From contig NZ_JALBGC010000002.1 of NCBI RefSeq assembly GCF_022631375.1, positions 124,001 to 188,000 on the forward strand: a stretch of 64,000 nucleotides of DNA. The letters are read 5' to 3'. The notes under the pieces were generated by a model. The model was not told the origin of the DNA. It worked only from the letters and a program-made list of their open reading frames with translations, and ran no database searches. Positions 8,789-17,034 of this stretch are shown one piece after another (the first letter of the stretch is position 1; each line of letters starts with the position of its first letter). The DNA comes from Hymenobacter cyanobacteriorum (lineage in GTDB: Bacteria > Bacteroidota > Bacteroidia > Cytophagales > Hymenobacteraceae). A program made the position numbers and the translations under genes.

Positions 8789-9526
8789 TTACCCGGCGCT
8801 GAAAACGGCGGCCGGCTTTTCTGCCTGCCGAAGCTGTTTCCGGAGGCGGTACACTTGTTGAAATTCGCGGGGCAGCTGCCGGAAGTGGGCTTTGCTGCGC
8901 TCGTCGTTTTCCCAGCGCACGGGCACTTCCCGGATGCGCAGCCCCTGGACGCGGGCGCGGGCCAGCACTTCCAGGTCGAACGACCAGCCATTGACGGTGC
9001 AGGCGGCGAAGGTGTGGGCGGCCGCCGCGGCCGTAAAGGCCTTGAAGCCGCAGTGCGTGTCGGCCACGCCGGGCAGCAGCGTGCGCTGCACCACGCGGTT
9101 GACGAGCCGGCTCCAGACGCGGCGGAACCAGGGCTGGGGCCGCGTGACCCGGGAGGCGGGCAGGTAGCGCGAGCCAATGGCAATGTCGGCCCCCGCCGCC
9201 AGCGCCCGCAGCAGCGGGTCCAGCTCGTCGATGGGGGTGGAGCCGTCGGCATCGGAAAACAGGCGGACCTGGCCCGTGGCCGCCAGCATGCCCAGGCGCA
9301 CGGCGTGGCCTTTGCCCCGGTTGGCCGGCGAGCACAGCACGCGCAGCCCCGGCAGCTCACGGGCCAGGGCCGACACCAGCGCCACCGTGTCGTCGGTCGA
9401 GCCGTCGTCGACGACGAGGATTTCAAAGCTGGCGGGGCGTGCGGCCAGAAATGAATGGAAGCGCCGCAGGGTCGGGCCGATACGTTGCGCCTCGTTGAAG
9501 GCCGGGATAATCAGGCTCAATTCCAT
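8789..9526 (-). CDS. Glycosyltransferase family 2, polyprenyl-phosphate sugar type
   Basis: 245 residues from ATG 9526, starting MELSLIIPAFNEAQRIGPTL. GT-A fold: VVDDGSTDDT around residues 39-47, NRGKGHAVRLGM, FSDADGSTP with the metal-binding DxD at Asp92/Asp94, and SRYLPASRV. The C-terminal helix region has VADTHCGFKAF and GWSFDLEVLARARVQGLRIREVPVRW, matching dolichyl/polyprenyl-phosphate glucosyl- or mannosyl-transferases. It would move a sugar from a nucleotide donor to a lipid carrier at the inner membrane. Its ATG overlaps the TGA of the radical SAM gene (TGATG), so translation is probably coupled. Confidence 0.82.
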   Translation of the reverse strand: MELSLIIPAFNEAQRIGPTLRRFHSFLAARPASFEILVVDDGSTDDTVALVSALARELPGLRVLCSPANRGKGHAVRLGMLAATGQVRLFSDADGSTPIDELDPLLRALAAGADIAIGSRYLPASRVTRPQPWFRRVWSRLVNRVVQRTLLPGVADTHCGFKAFTAAAAAHTFAACTVNGWSFDLEVLARARVQGLRIREVPVRWENDERSKAHFRQLPREFQQVYRLRKQLRQAEKPAAVFSAG

Positions 9527-10494
9527 CAGGCTTGGGCGCTTTTTTGGGACCGGAAACCGTCGAGCCGGCTGCCCAAGTGGGCATAGGCAATGGGGCAGCG
9601 GGCCGAGCACGATTTACCGCAGTCGAACTGGGCGCGAATGTCTTCTACCGAATACTCGGCCAGCGGCTTGGCGGGAAACCCGGTTTTGGGCTGACACAGG
9701 TGCACCAGGCCCGCCCCGTCGACCTCGAAGTGACGCGCGCCAGCCCGGCATTTCCAGGGCTTGCGTTCGCCGCGGGCCAGGGGCAGCTGGAAGTTGTCGT
9801 GCAGCACAGCCGGCAGGCGGCCTTTCATGCCCCGAATGCGCAGGTAGGCCTGCAGGGCTTCCGCGCTCAGGGGCAGGGCTTGGCCCTGGCTGTCGCGCAT
9901 CAGCGAGCACTGGAACCCGAAGCCGAAGCCGACCACCACTTTGGCCACTGCCTCCATCTCGGCCGGGTTGCCGGACCCCAGCACTCCATTCACGCGCACC
10001 ATGAACCGGGCGTGTTCGCGCAGCAGCTCCAGCTTGGGCCGCAGCCGGCGCATGCTTTTTTCGGTTATTTCGTTGTCTTCCAGGCTGTCGCAGCTCAATT
10101 GCATCCCGAACAGGCCGGCCTCGTTCAGGCTTTTGATGAGCGGGGCATTGAGCACGTGGCCGTTGGTGTTTATCATCGGCACCATGCCGGCTTCGGCGAT
10201 GTAGCGCACCAGCTCGGCGATGTGCGGGTGCAGCAAGGGCTCACCCCCGTTAAGCGTCACGAAGACGGCTTTGAGCTTGCGCAGAGCATCCACCCGCGCT
10301 TTTAGCTCCGCTAAGGGCACGGGCTTGGATACCTTGTCGTACTCGTAACAATAGCCGCAGGCCAAGTTGCAGCGGCGCGTCACCACAATTTGCACCAGTA
10401 CCGGCCGGTCGCGGTCGAGGGCGGCCTTCGCCATTTTCCACATCACCCGGGTGCGGGAAATGCGTAGTGGTTTGTCGAAAGAGGGTAAACGCAT
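9526..10494 (-). CDS. Radical SAM protein with SPASM-like C-terminus
   Basis: 322 residues from ATG 10494; the open frame continues upstream but shows no homology. The radical SAM cluster motif is CNLACGYC (Cys42, Cys46, Cys49; CxxxCxxC), followed by the SAM-binding LNGGEPLLHP. The C-terminal third has several cysteines (CRAGARHFEVDG, HLC, CGKSCSARC) like an auxiliary Fe-S (SPASM/twitch) domain. Such proteins modify peptides or lipids; HpnH-type relatives act in lipid synthesis. The coupled GT2 gene hints at a lipid-carrier or glycolipid substrate, but the target cannot be read from sequence. It is the first gene of a three-gene minus-strand operon. Confidence 0.78.
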   Translation of the reverse strand: MRLPSFDKPLRISRTRVMWKMAKAALDRDRPVLVQIVVTRRCNLACGYCYEYDKVSKPVPLAELKARVDALRKLKAVFVTLNGGEPLLHPHIAELVRYIAEAGMVPMINTNGHVLNAPLIKSLNEAGLFGMQLSCDSLEDNEITEKSMRRLRPKLELLREHARFMVRVNGVLGSGNPAEMEAVAKVVVGFGFGFQCSLMRDSQGQALPLSAEALQAYLRIRGMKGRLPAVLHDNFQLPLARGERKPWKCRAGARHFEVDGAGLVHLCQPKTGFPAKPLAEYSVEDIRAQFDCGKSCSARCPIAYAHLGSRLDGFRSQKSAQA

Positions 10495-10696
10495 GGGGGC
10501 GGGGATTAAGGATGGAAAGAAATGTGGCACCCGGCAGCTGACCGAGCGGGACAAACCTGCCACGCATTTCACCCGGCCGGAAGCGTTTTCTGGCGAAGTC
10601 GGATTTCGGGGTATTGAATCGGGAAAGGAAGCGGGTGAATTGGCAGGCCGAATGCGGCTTTTCGCCCGGCGGGCTGGTAATATTGTCGTGGGGCCG

Positions 10697-10728
10697 TTGT
10701 CCCCGCGCTCTTGTTTCCGCGACTTTTG
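10697..10728 (+). promoter_or_regulatory. Putative promoter of the LytS/LytTR pair
   Basis: TTG at 10697-10699 and GACTTTTG at 10721-10728, 21 bases apart. The -7 box differs from TAnnTTTG at the first base. The kinase ATG is 33 bases downstream. Confidence 0.35.
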
Positions 10729-10761
10729 CCCTGGCGCAGGGCGTCGCCTCAATCCGGCCTC

Positions 10762-11781
10762 ATGATTCGAAAAATTGCGCTGGCCGCCCTTGCCGCCACG
10801 GCGGTCTTCCACGTGGCGGTGTTCATCCAGTACGGCACCTTGTGGGTGGGCGCGCTGGTCGGCTATCAGGAGTTGCTGCTGGTGTTTGCCTTTCTGCTGG
10901 CCACCTTCTGGGCCCATGCGCCCATTGCCCGCGTCTTCGGGGCCGACCGGCTGACCAGGCTGCCCGCCTCGGCCAAAGCCCTGCTGGAAGGGAGTTGCGT
11001 GGTACTCGTCAGCCTGGTGTTCTGGGTGGTATTCTTCTCGTTGCCGCAGCATTTCCTGGTGCCCAGCGCGGAAGTCACACCCAAGGCGCTGCGTGTTTCG
11101 CTGGCCGTCAGCGCGGTGCTGTCCTTGTTCTTCTACTACTTCGTGGAGCGCGAGCACAGCCGCAAGAACCTGGCGCAGGAACTGGTGCGGGTAGCGCAGC
11201 TGCAAAAAGAAACCTTCCAGGCGCAGCTCGAAGCCCTGAAAAATCAGGTCGACCCGCACTTCCTGTTCAACAGTCTCAACGTGCTTGGCTCGCTCATTCA
11301 CCTCGACCCCGACCGGGCCGTGCAGTTTCTGGGCCAGCTGTCGGACGTCTACCGCGCCCTGCTCGATTCCGGGGCGCAGCCGCTGGTGCCGCTGGGCCGC
11401 GAAATGGCGCTGGTGCGCGCCTACGCCAGCCTGATGGAGACCCGCTTCGGCGCGGCCCTGCGCGTGGAATGGAACATTGCCCCGGCCTGGGAGCAGGCCC
11501 TGGTGCCGCCTACCGCCGTACAGATGCTGCTCGAAAACGCCATCAAGCACAACGGCTCCACCACGCGCAAGCCGCTTATTATCAAAGTGTCGGCCGCCGA
11601 GGGCCGGCTGGTGGTCGAAAACAACCGCCAGCCCCGTACCGACGCCGTGCCCTCTACCCGTCTGGGCCTGCAAAATATCCAGCGCCGCTACCAGCACCTG
11701 ACCGACCGCCCCGTAGAAATCGTGCCCACGGCGGAGGCCTTCGTCGTTCGCCTCCCGCTTCTAACTACCCCCGCCGCATGA
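10762..11781 (+). CDS. LytS/YehU-type sensor histidine kinase
   Basis: 339 residues from ATG 10762. The N-terminal half has four predicted membrane helices (IALAALAATAVFHVAVF, ELLLVFAFLLATFW, GSCVVLVSLVFWVVFFS, LAVSAVLSLFFYYF). Next comes the His_kinase (PF06580) motif QLEALKNQVDPHFLFNSLN with the phospho-acceptor His. A degenerate HATPase domain ends the protein (VPPTAVQMLLENAIKHN, LGLQNIQRRYQHL). It has no periplasmic sensor domain, so its stimulus is probably sensed in the membrane. The gene overlaps the response regulator by ATGA, a standard two-component pair. Confidence 0.9.
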   Translation: MIRKIALAALAATAVFHVAVFIQYGTLWVGALVGYQELLLVFAFLLATFWAHAPIARVFGADRLTRLPASAKALLEGSCVVLVSLVFWVVFFSLPQHFLVPSAEVTPKALRVSLAVSAVLSLFFYYFVEREHSRKNLAQELVRVAQLQKETFQAQLEALKNQVDPHFLFNSLNVLGSLIHLDPDRAVQFLGQLSDVYRALLDSGAQPLVPLGREMALVRAYASLMETRFGAALRVEWNIAPAWEQALVPPTAVQMLLENAIKHNGSTTRKPLIIKVSAAEGRLVVENNRQPRTDAVPSTRLGLQNIQRRYQHLTDRPVEIVPTAEAFVVRLPLLTTPAA

Positions 11782-12527
11782 ACGTTGTTATCATCGAAGA
11801 CGAACCCCTGGCGGCCCAGGCGCTGGCCGCCCTGCTTACCCGCCACCGGCCCGCCGCGCGCATCCTGGCGGCGCTGGGCTCGGTGGAAGAAGCGGTGGAG
11901 TGGCTGGGCGCGCAGCCGGCCCCCGATTTGCTGTTCTGCGACATCCACTTATCCGATGGCAACAGCTTCGACATCTTCCGGCAGGTGGCGGTGGGCGCGC
12001 CCGTCATTTTCACCACCGCCTACGACGCCTACGCCATCCAGGCCTTTCAGGTGAACAGCGTGGACTACCTGCTCAAGCCCCTGCAAGCCGCCGAGGTAGA
12101 ACGGGCCCTGTTGAAGTACGAAACCCTGCACCCCGCCACGCGGCCGGCCGCCGTGGCCAACGTGCAGCGCCTGGTGCACAGCACGCCCCGTGCCCGCTTC
12201 CTGGTAAAAGCGGGGCAGGCGTTGAAGGCAATTCCCGTCGACGATGTGGCCTATTTTCTGGCCGAAGAGGGCGTGGTGTTCCTCGTCACCCACGCGGGCA
12301 AGCGGTTCATCATTCCCGACACGCTCGACCAGCTCGAAGGCCAGCTGGATGCCCGGAATTTCTTTCGCATCAACCGCCAGTTTATCCTAAGCATCGGCGC
12401 GGTGCAGGAAATCCGACCGTATTTCAAGGGCCGCCTGGTGCTGCAGGTAGCGCCTGCGGCAGCGGAGGAAATGCTGGTCGTGAGCGCCGGCCGCGCACCG
12501 GCATTCAAGCACTGGCTGGACCACTAG
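11778..12527 (+). CDS. LytTR-family response regulator
   Basis: 249 residues from ATG 11778, overlapping the kinase stop. Receiver domain: IIEDEPLAAQAL (acidic pocket), phospho-acceptor Asp55 in LLFCDIHLSDG, TTAYDAYAIQAF, and the Lys in YLLKPL. The C-terminal LytTR DNA-binding domain starts about residue 140 (RFLVKAGQALKAIPVDDVAYFLAEEG, FRINRQFILSIGAVQEI, LVVSAGRAPAFKHWL). It would be phosphorylated by the upstream kinase and bind direct repeats at target promoters. Targets are not evident; the divergent radical SAM operon is a candidate. Confidence 0.93.
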   Translation: MNVVIIEDEPLAAQALAALLTRHRPAARILAALGSVEEAVEWLGAQPAPDLLFCDIHLSDGNSFDIFRQVAVGAPVIFTTAYDAYAIQAFQVNSVDYLLKPLQAAEVERALLKYETLHPATRPAAVANVQRLVHSTPRARFLVKAGQALKAIPVDDVAYFLAEEGVVFLVTHAGKRFIIPDTLDQLEGQLDARNFFRINRQFILSIGAVQEIRPYFKGRLVLQVAPAAAEEMLVVSAGRAPAFKHWLDH

Positions 12528-12707
12528 CACAACGGAGGCCTGTGGCTGTTCAGACGTTCAAACATGGCTGGCGCCCAGCCGCATGCTTCATTCTTCCACT
12601 GCAATCTGTTCACTGCGTAATCTGCAGCGAATACAGCCATTGCCCACCACAAACCGGGCACTGGGCAGGGGAGGGCACAGGCCATATCGCGGCGAGGCAC
12701 GAACTAC

Positions 12708-13193
12708 CTAATCGCCCACGTATTTCTTGAATTCATCGGTTTCCATAAAATCCTCCCCCGGAAAAACCAGCGGTAGCCCAGCTTGCCGGGCTGCTACAAG
12801 CTGGGCTTCGGTTCCGCAGAAATACCAGGCTTCCTGCCCTGTTAACCCAACCGCCGGGTTGATGCTGTACAGTTTTTCACCCGAGCCGAGAGCCGTTGGC
12901 AGGTTCTCCAATGCCTCAAAGAATTGGTCCGCCAACCAGTCATCGTTGGCGTGAGTACGAAAAACGACCACGGCGTCCGAGGTTGTGAGCGTGGCAACGA
13001 AATACTGTTTATCGGGGGAGAGTTCTTCGTGAAGTTGAATGGGCTTGTCGGGATAAATTTCCGACATAATCATGCGCAACAGCGTCGATAGGTCGCCCAG
13101 GTCGTAAATGCACTCGGTGTCGAACCCCACGTCCCGAAGCCCGTGTTGTTGCAGAATCCGGGGGATGTCTTTGGCTAGCTCGTCGATGGTCAT
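12708..13193 (-). CDS. Hypothetical cytoplasmic protein
   Basis: 161 residues from ATG 13193; an upstream non-ATG extension was rejected. Reads MTIDELAKDIPRILQQHGL, then a mixed alpha/beta pattern with YFVATLTTSDAVVVFRTHAND and YSINPAVGLTGQEAWYFCG. Acidic, with no signal peptide or membrane segment. I do not recognise the family. It stands alone between the LytTR gene (convergent) and the pentapeptide protein gene (same strand, 385 bases upstream). Confidence 0.6.
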   Translation of the reverse strand: MTIDELAKDIPRILQQHGLRDVGFDTECIYDLGDLSTLLRMIMSEIYPDKPIQLHEELSPDKQYFVATLTTSDAVVVFRTHANDDWLADQFFEALENLPTALGSGEKLYSINPAVGLTGQEAWYFCGTEAQLVAARQAGLPLVFPGEDFMETDEFKKYVGD

Positions 13194-13578
13194 GGCAGGG
13201 CTTGCGGGGCTGGGGTGATAGGGCCTTCGGTGCAAGTTAAAGAGGGCAACTGCCAATCGGTGCCTGCACATTCTTGGCAGTATGCAAGGCGCTTTCCCAC
13301 ATTCACCTGAGAAACTCTCTGGTCAAGCACCAACAGCCACGCACAAAAAGCGAGTGGCTGTTGGTGGCCAAGCTGGCCGTGCCCTATTTCGGTGCCCAGC
13401 GCACGGCTGAATATTCCACGCGCCCCACATACACGCCTGTTGCGTAGCTGGAGGGCATTTAGCCGCGGTGCTTTGTGGCATTGGCTGTCAGGGCATGATG
13501 CATTGTGCTGTTGGCGGAAGGTGGACAGTAAATGGACGAACATGCTGGTTGAAACGGCGTTCGCCTTTCCACCGCCTG
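13194..13578. other. Intergenic, nothing recognised
   Basis: 385 bases between two minus-strand genes. Short open frames on both strands have no plausible start context or homology. No tRNA, strong hairpin or repeat was seen. Confidence 0.5.
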
Positions 13579-16500
13579 CTACCGCGCTGCGGGCGGCTCG
13601 GGCGTGGCATCAGCAAGGCCCAGCAGCTGCGCGATTTGCAGCGAAGGCCACTTGTGCATGGGGGCCCGCTCCGATTCCATTTTTTCACCTTCGCAAGGGC
13701 CGAATTGGCCCGACGGGCAAGCGGTGGTGGCATCGGTCATGTCGTCGGAAAGCGTGGTAGGCTTGTACTTCTGCGGCCGGGTCTTCCCGCGGCGGGTTAT
13801 CTGCATCTCGCCGGATTCCAGGGCGACGGCGGCGTAGGATAGGTCGACGCCAAACAGCTTGGCACTGCTGAAGTTAGCCCCTTGCAGGCAGGCGCCCGAG
13901 AAGGAAGATGCATTTTTGCCGGACTTGCTGACCGTTGTGCCGGTGAAGTTGGCATTGACCAGGCAGGCCCCCCCAAAGTTGCACCCTTGCAGGGCCTGGC
14001 CACTGATGCCAGAGAAGTCGGTGGCCAGCAGGTAAGCGCCCGTCAGGTCCGTGTTCAGCATGGTGGCTCCCGTCAGTCGGGCGCTGGCCCCCGACAGCTC
14101 TACCTGCCGCATATGCGCATTCGAGAGGTCGGCTCCCGATAGGTCGACGTTCAGCAGGGAGGCCCGGTTCAGGAGGGCGCCTTCCAGGGATGCCCCGCGC
14201 AGGTTGGCGTTGTCGAGGCTGGTTCCGTTCAGGTTGGCATCCTGGAGCAGGGCTTGCTGCAGGTTAGCGTTGTCGAGCACGGCGTCGGTCAGCTCCACGC
14301 CCGTGAGAATGACCGACGCGGCGTTGAGGTCCGTCAGCTGCCAGGGTTTCTTCCCGTCAGAGCTGACCGTGGTCCCGGTCACGGTAGGCACGTCCTTGAG
14401 TTCGGCCTTCGTGAGATTCAGAAAGCTCCAGTCCAGGCCCAGCAGCGCGAAATTGACCTTTGCGCCGGTGAAGTTGGTGCGGTCAGTCACCGTGCGGCCC
14501 ATGAGCGGCCGGCGGCCGTCGACCACGGTGGCGGTGCTCAAGTCGACGCCGGTGAAGTCGCAGCCGCCCAGGTCGGGCGCGTCGAACACGGCCTGGGCCA
14601 GGGTGCTGCCGACAAAGGAGGCCCCCGCCAGCCGGGTGCGCACCCACTGGGTCCGGCTCAAATCGGTGTGGCCGAACCGAACCGCCTCGCCGTGGGCATC
14701 GGTGAACACCGCTCCGGCCAGCTTGCATTGCTCAAAAATGGCCCCGTGCAGGGCGGCCCGCTCGAAGTTGGCCCCCGTCAGGTCGGCCCCGGTGAAATCA
14801 GTCTTCGCTAGATTAGCCCCGCCGAAATTGGCCCCTTGCAGGTTGGCCCCCCGCAGGCTGGTTTCCGTCAGGTTGGCCCAGTCGAAGCGGCAGCCGTTGG
14901 CCTCCGCCCCATCGAAGCAGGCCCGGTGCAGCAGCGCGGCATTGAACCAGCAGGCTGTTAAGCCGTTCTGCTGGCCCAGCACGCAGCCTTCAAAGCGGGC
15001 ATCGTAGAGCTCGGCGAAGGAAAACCGGGCCCCGTTCAGGTAGGCCTCGGTGAAGGAAATCCCGTGCAGCTTGCTGTGCTCGAACACGGTGTTGTGCAGC
15101 ACGGCCCGCGCCATCTGAATCTGGCGGAACGAGGCCTGGCTGAAGTCGGCTCCCGTCAGGTCGGCATTCCGCAAATCGACTTCTGACAAAGTCGCTTCCC
15201 GGAAAGTGGCTCCCTGCAGCTGGGTTTCGCCGAAGCGGCAGCACTCGGCCTGTACGCGTTCAAAACGGGCTTCGGTGAGGACGGCTTTGGTGAAATCGGC
15301 GTCGCGCACGCGGGTGCCCACGAAGGACGTGCGCGCCAGCTGGCCGCGCGCGAAGGCCACGCTGTCGATGACGCCCTGGTGCATAATGGCCCCCGTCAGG
15401 TCGGCCTCGATGAAATCGGTATCGGTGCGGTCGGCCCCGCCGAAATCGGCGCCGGCCAGCTGCGCCCCGCGGAAATTAGCCTGGCGCAGGTTGGCCCAGT
15501 CGAAGCGGCAGCGCGCGGCCTGCGCGCCGGCGAAGTTGGCCCCGGCCAGGTTGGCCCCGTTGAAGCGGCAGATTTCCGCCTCGCCCGTCCGGCTCAGCAC
15601 CGCCCCCGGAAACTGCGCCGATATCAGGCTGGCTTCGGTGAAAATGGTGCCGCGCAGGGTGGCATCGGCAAACAGGGGCCAGTTGGCCCGGAAAGTGCAG
15701 CGGCTGAAGTCGGTTCCGGTCAGCACGGTGCGGTCCAGCAGCGCCCAGAGCAGCTCGGCCCCGACAAAGCTGGCCTGGCTGAGGTCGGAGCCGGAAAAGC
15801 TGGCGTTGTTCAGCTTCGCCCCCTCAAAATGGGCTTCCCGCAGGTCGGCCTGGTCGAAAACGCTGATGCAAGCGTCGGCCCCATCGAAGCGCGCCCGGCG
15901 CAGGGTGGCCTTCGTGAACAGGCTGGCCATCGGTTCGCCGGGCACGAAGAAGACGGTGCCCTGAAACTGGGCATCCGTAAGGTCGGCCTCGGTGAAATTG
16001 GCCCCGCGCACCCGGGTGCCGGCGAAGGAGGCCCGCGCCAGCTGGCTGCGCACGAAAATCGCGCCGTCGACGAGGCCTTGGTACATGATGGCCCCCGTCA
16101 GGTCGGCCTCGGTGAAGTCGGTGCGGGTGCGGTCGGCCCCGCCGAAGTCAGCGCCGGCCAGCTTGGCCCCGCGGAAATTGGCCTCCAGCAGGTTGGCCCA
16201 ATCGAAGCGGCATCGCTCGGCCTGCACACCCGCGAAGTTGGCCTGGCGCAGGTCGGCCCCGTTGAAACGGCAGATGCTGGCCTCGCCCGCCCGGCTAAGC
16301 ACCACCTGCTGAAACTGCGCCGCCTCCAAGCTGGCTTCGGTGAGGGTTACGTTGCGCAGCGTGGCGCGGGTAAAGTTGGCGTGAGACAGCTGGGCGCGCG
16401 TGAGGTCGACACCCAGCAGGAACAGGTCAAAGAAATTAACTTTTCCCTCATTCCGCCCGCTGCGCAGCTCCTCCGGCGACAGGTACATCGGCGGGTACCC

Positions 16501-16977
16501 CTGCCCGGTTACCAGATTGACGTGGCGCAGGCGCAGCTCCGGCTGGCTGGCCCGGTCGGCCACCTGCCAGCCACCCCGCACCGCTTCGCCCTTCGGGTTG
16601 GCGCAGGTTTTTAACACAATGTCGCCATCCCGGCATTCGAGCCGGATGTAATCGTCGGCCTCAATCCACTCCAGGGTCATGGGCTCGTTGCCCCAGTACA
16701 TGTTCGTGCCCGACCGGCAGAGCCAGGCATCCTGCCCCACGGCTTGGAGCTGCACGCTTTGGCCGCCAAGCCGATACAGCGCCACCGGAAAAAAAGCCGC
16801 GCCGTGGCCCGGCCCGGGGCCAAAGGCGATGTTATTGTCAAAAACGACGTTACTGTCTGCTTCGGCCTGGTCTGACCAGACCATGTAGCGGGGGTAGTGG
16901 TCAACCGGATGGTCGGCCGTCAGAAACCAGCCGCCGGAGTAGGTGCCGATGATGGAAAGTTGGGAGGAATCGGGCAT
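13579..16977 (-). CDS. Giant pentapeptide-repeat protein
   Basis: 1132 residues from ATG 16977 (15 more in frame upstream lack support). Residues 1-150 form a globular strand-rich domain (GTYSGGWFLTADHP, LYRLGGQSVQLQAVGQDAWL, DIVLKTCANPKG) that could be a carbohydrate-binding or trefoil-like fold. From about 170 to 1080 the chain is a continuous array of A(D/N)Lxx/xFxx pentapeptides, which fold as a right-handed square beta-helix. Within it, blocks sharing RCRFDWANL and LAGADFGGADRT recur with spacing near 234 and 206 residues, showing segmental duplication. The C-terminal 80 residues are non-repetitive, with two Cys in CPSGQFGPC. No signal peptide. The gene follows the 1196-residue protein at 57 bases on the same strand and probably shares its transcript. 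Function unknown. Confidence 0.85.
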   Translation of the reverse strand: MPDSSQLSIIGTYSGGWFLTADHPVDHYPRYMVWSDQAEADSNVVFDNNIAFGPGPGHGAAFFPVALYRLGGQSVQLQAVGQDAWLCRSGTNMYWGNEPMTLEWIEADDYIRLECRDGDIVLKTCANPKGEAVRGGWQVADRASQPELRLRHVNLVTGQGYPPMYLSPEELRSGRNEGKVNFFDLFLLGVDLTRAQLSHANFTRATLRNVTLTEASLEAAQFQQVVLSRAGEASICRFNGADLRQANFAGVQAERCRFDWANLLEANFRGAKLAGADFGGADRTRTDFTEADLTGAIMYQGLVDGAIFVRSQLARASFAGTRVRGANFTEADLTDAQFQGTVFFVPGEPMASLFTKATLRRARFDGADACISVFDQADLREAHFEGAKLNNASFSGSDLSQASFVGAELLWALLDRTVLTGTDFSRCTFRANWPLFADATLRGTIFTEASLISAQFPGAVLSRTGEAEICRFNGANLAGANFAGAQAARCRFDWANLRQANFRGAQLAGADFGGADRTDTDFIEADLTGAIMHQGVIDSVAFARGQLARTSFVGTRVRDADFTKAVLTEARFERVQAECCRFGETQLQGATFREATLSEVDLRNADLTGADFSQASFRQIQMARAVLHNTVFEHSKLHGISFTEAYLNGARFSFAELYDARFEGCVLGQQNGLTACWFNAALLHRACFDGAEANGCRFDWANLTETSLRGANLQGANFGGANLAKTDFTGADLTGANFERAALHGAIFEQCKLAGAVFTDAHGEAVRFGHTDLSRTQWVRTRLAGASFVGSTLAQAVFDAPDLGGCDFTGVDLSTATVVDGRRPLMGRTVTDRTNFTGAKVNFALLGLDWSFLNLTKAELKDVPTVTGTTVSSDGKKPWQLTDLNAASVILTGVELTDAVLDNANLQQALLQDANLNGTSLDNANLRGASLEGALLNRASLLNVDLSGADLSNAHMRQVELSGASARLTGATMLNTDLTGAYLLATDFSGISGQALQGCNFGGACLVNANFTGTTVSKSGKNASSFSGACLQGANFSSAKLFGVDLSYAAVALESGEMQITRRGKTRPQKYKPTTLSDDMTDATTACPSGQFGPCEGEKMESERAPMHKWPSLQIAQLLGLADATPEPPAAR

Positions 16978-17034
16978 AATGCAGAAGCACAATTGATTAA
17001 AAAAGAGAAGAAAACGCCGCACGGCAGGCGCCGG

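Noticed and set aside
9526..11697. Full 723-codon frame of the radical SAM gene
   Set aside because: The extra part lies antisense to the LytS kinase; the radical SAM homology and a good ATG begin at 10494.
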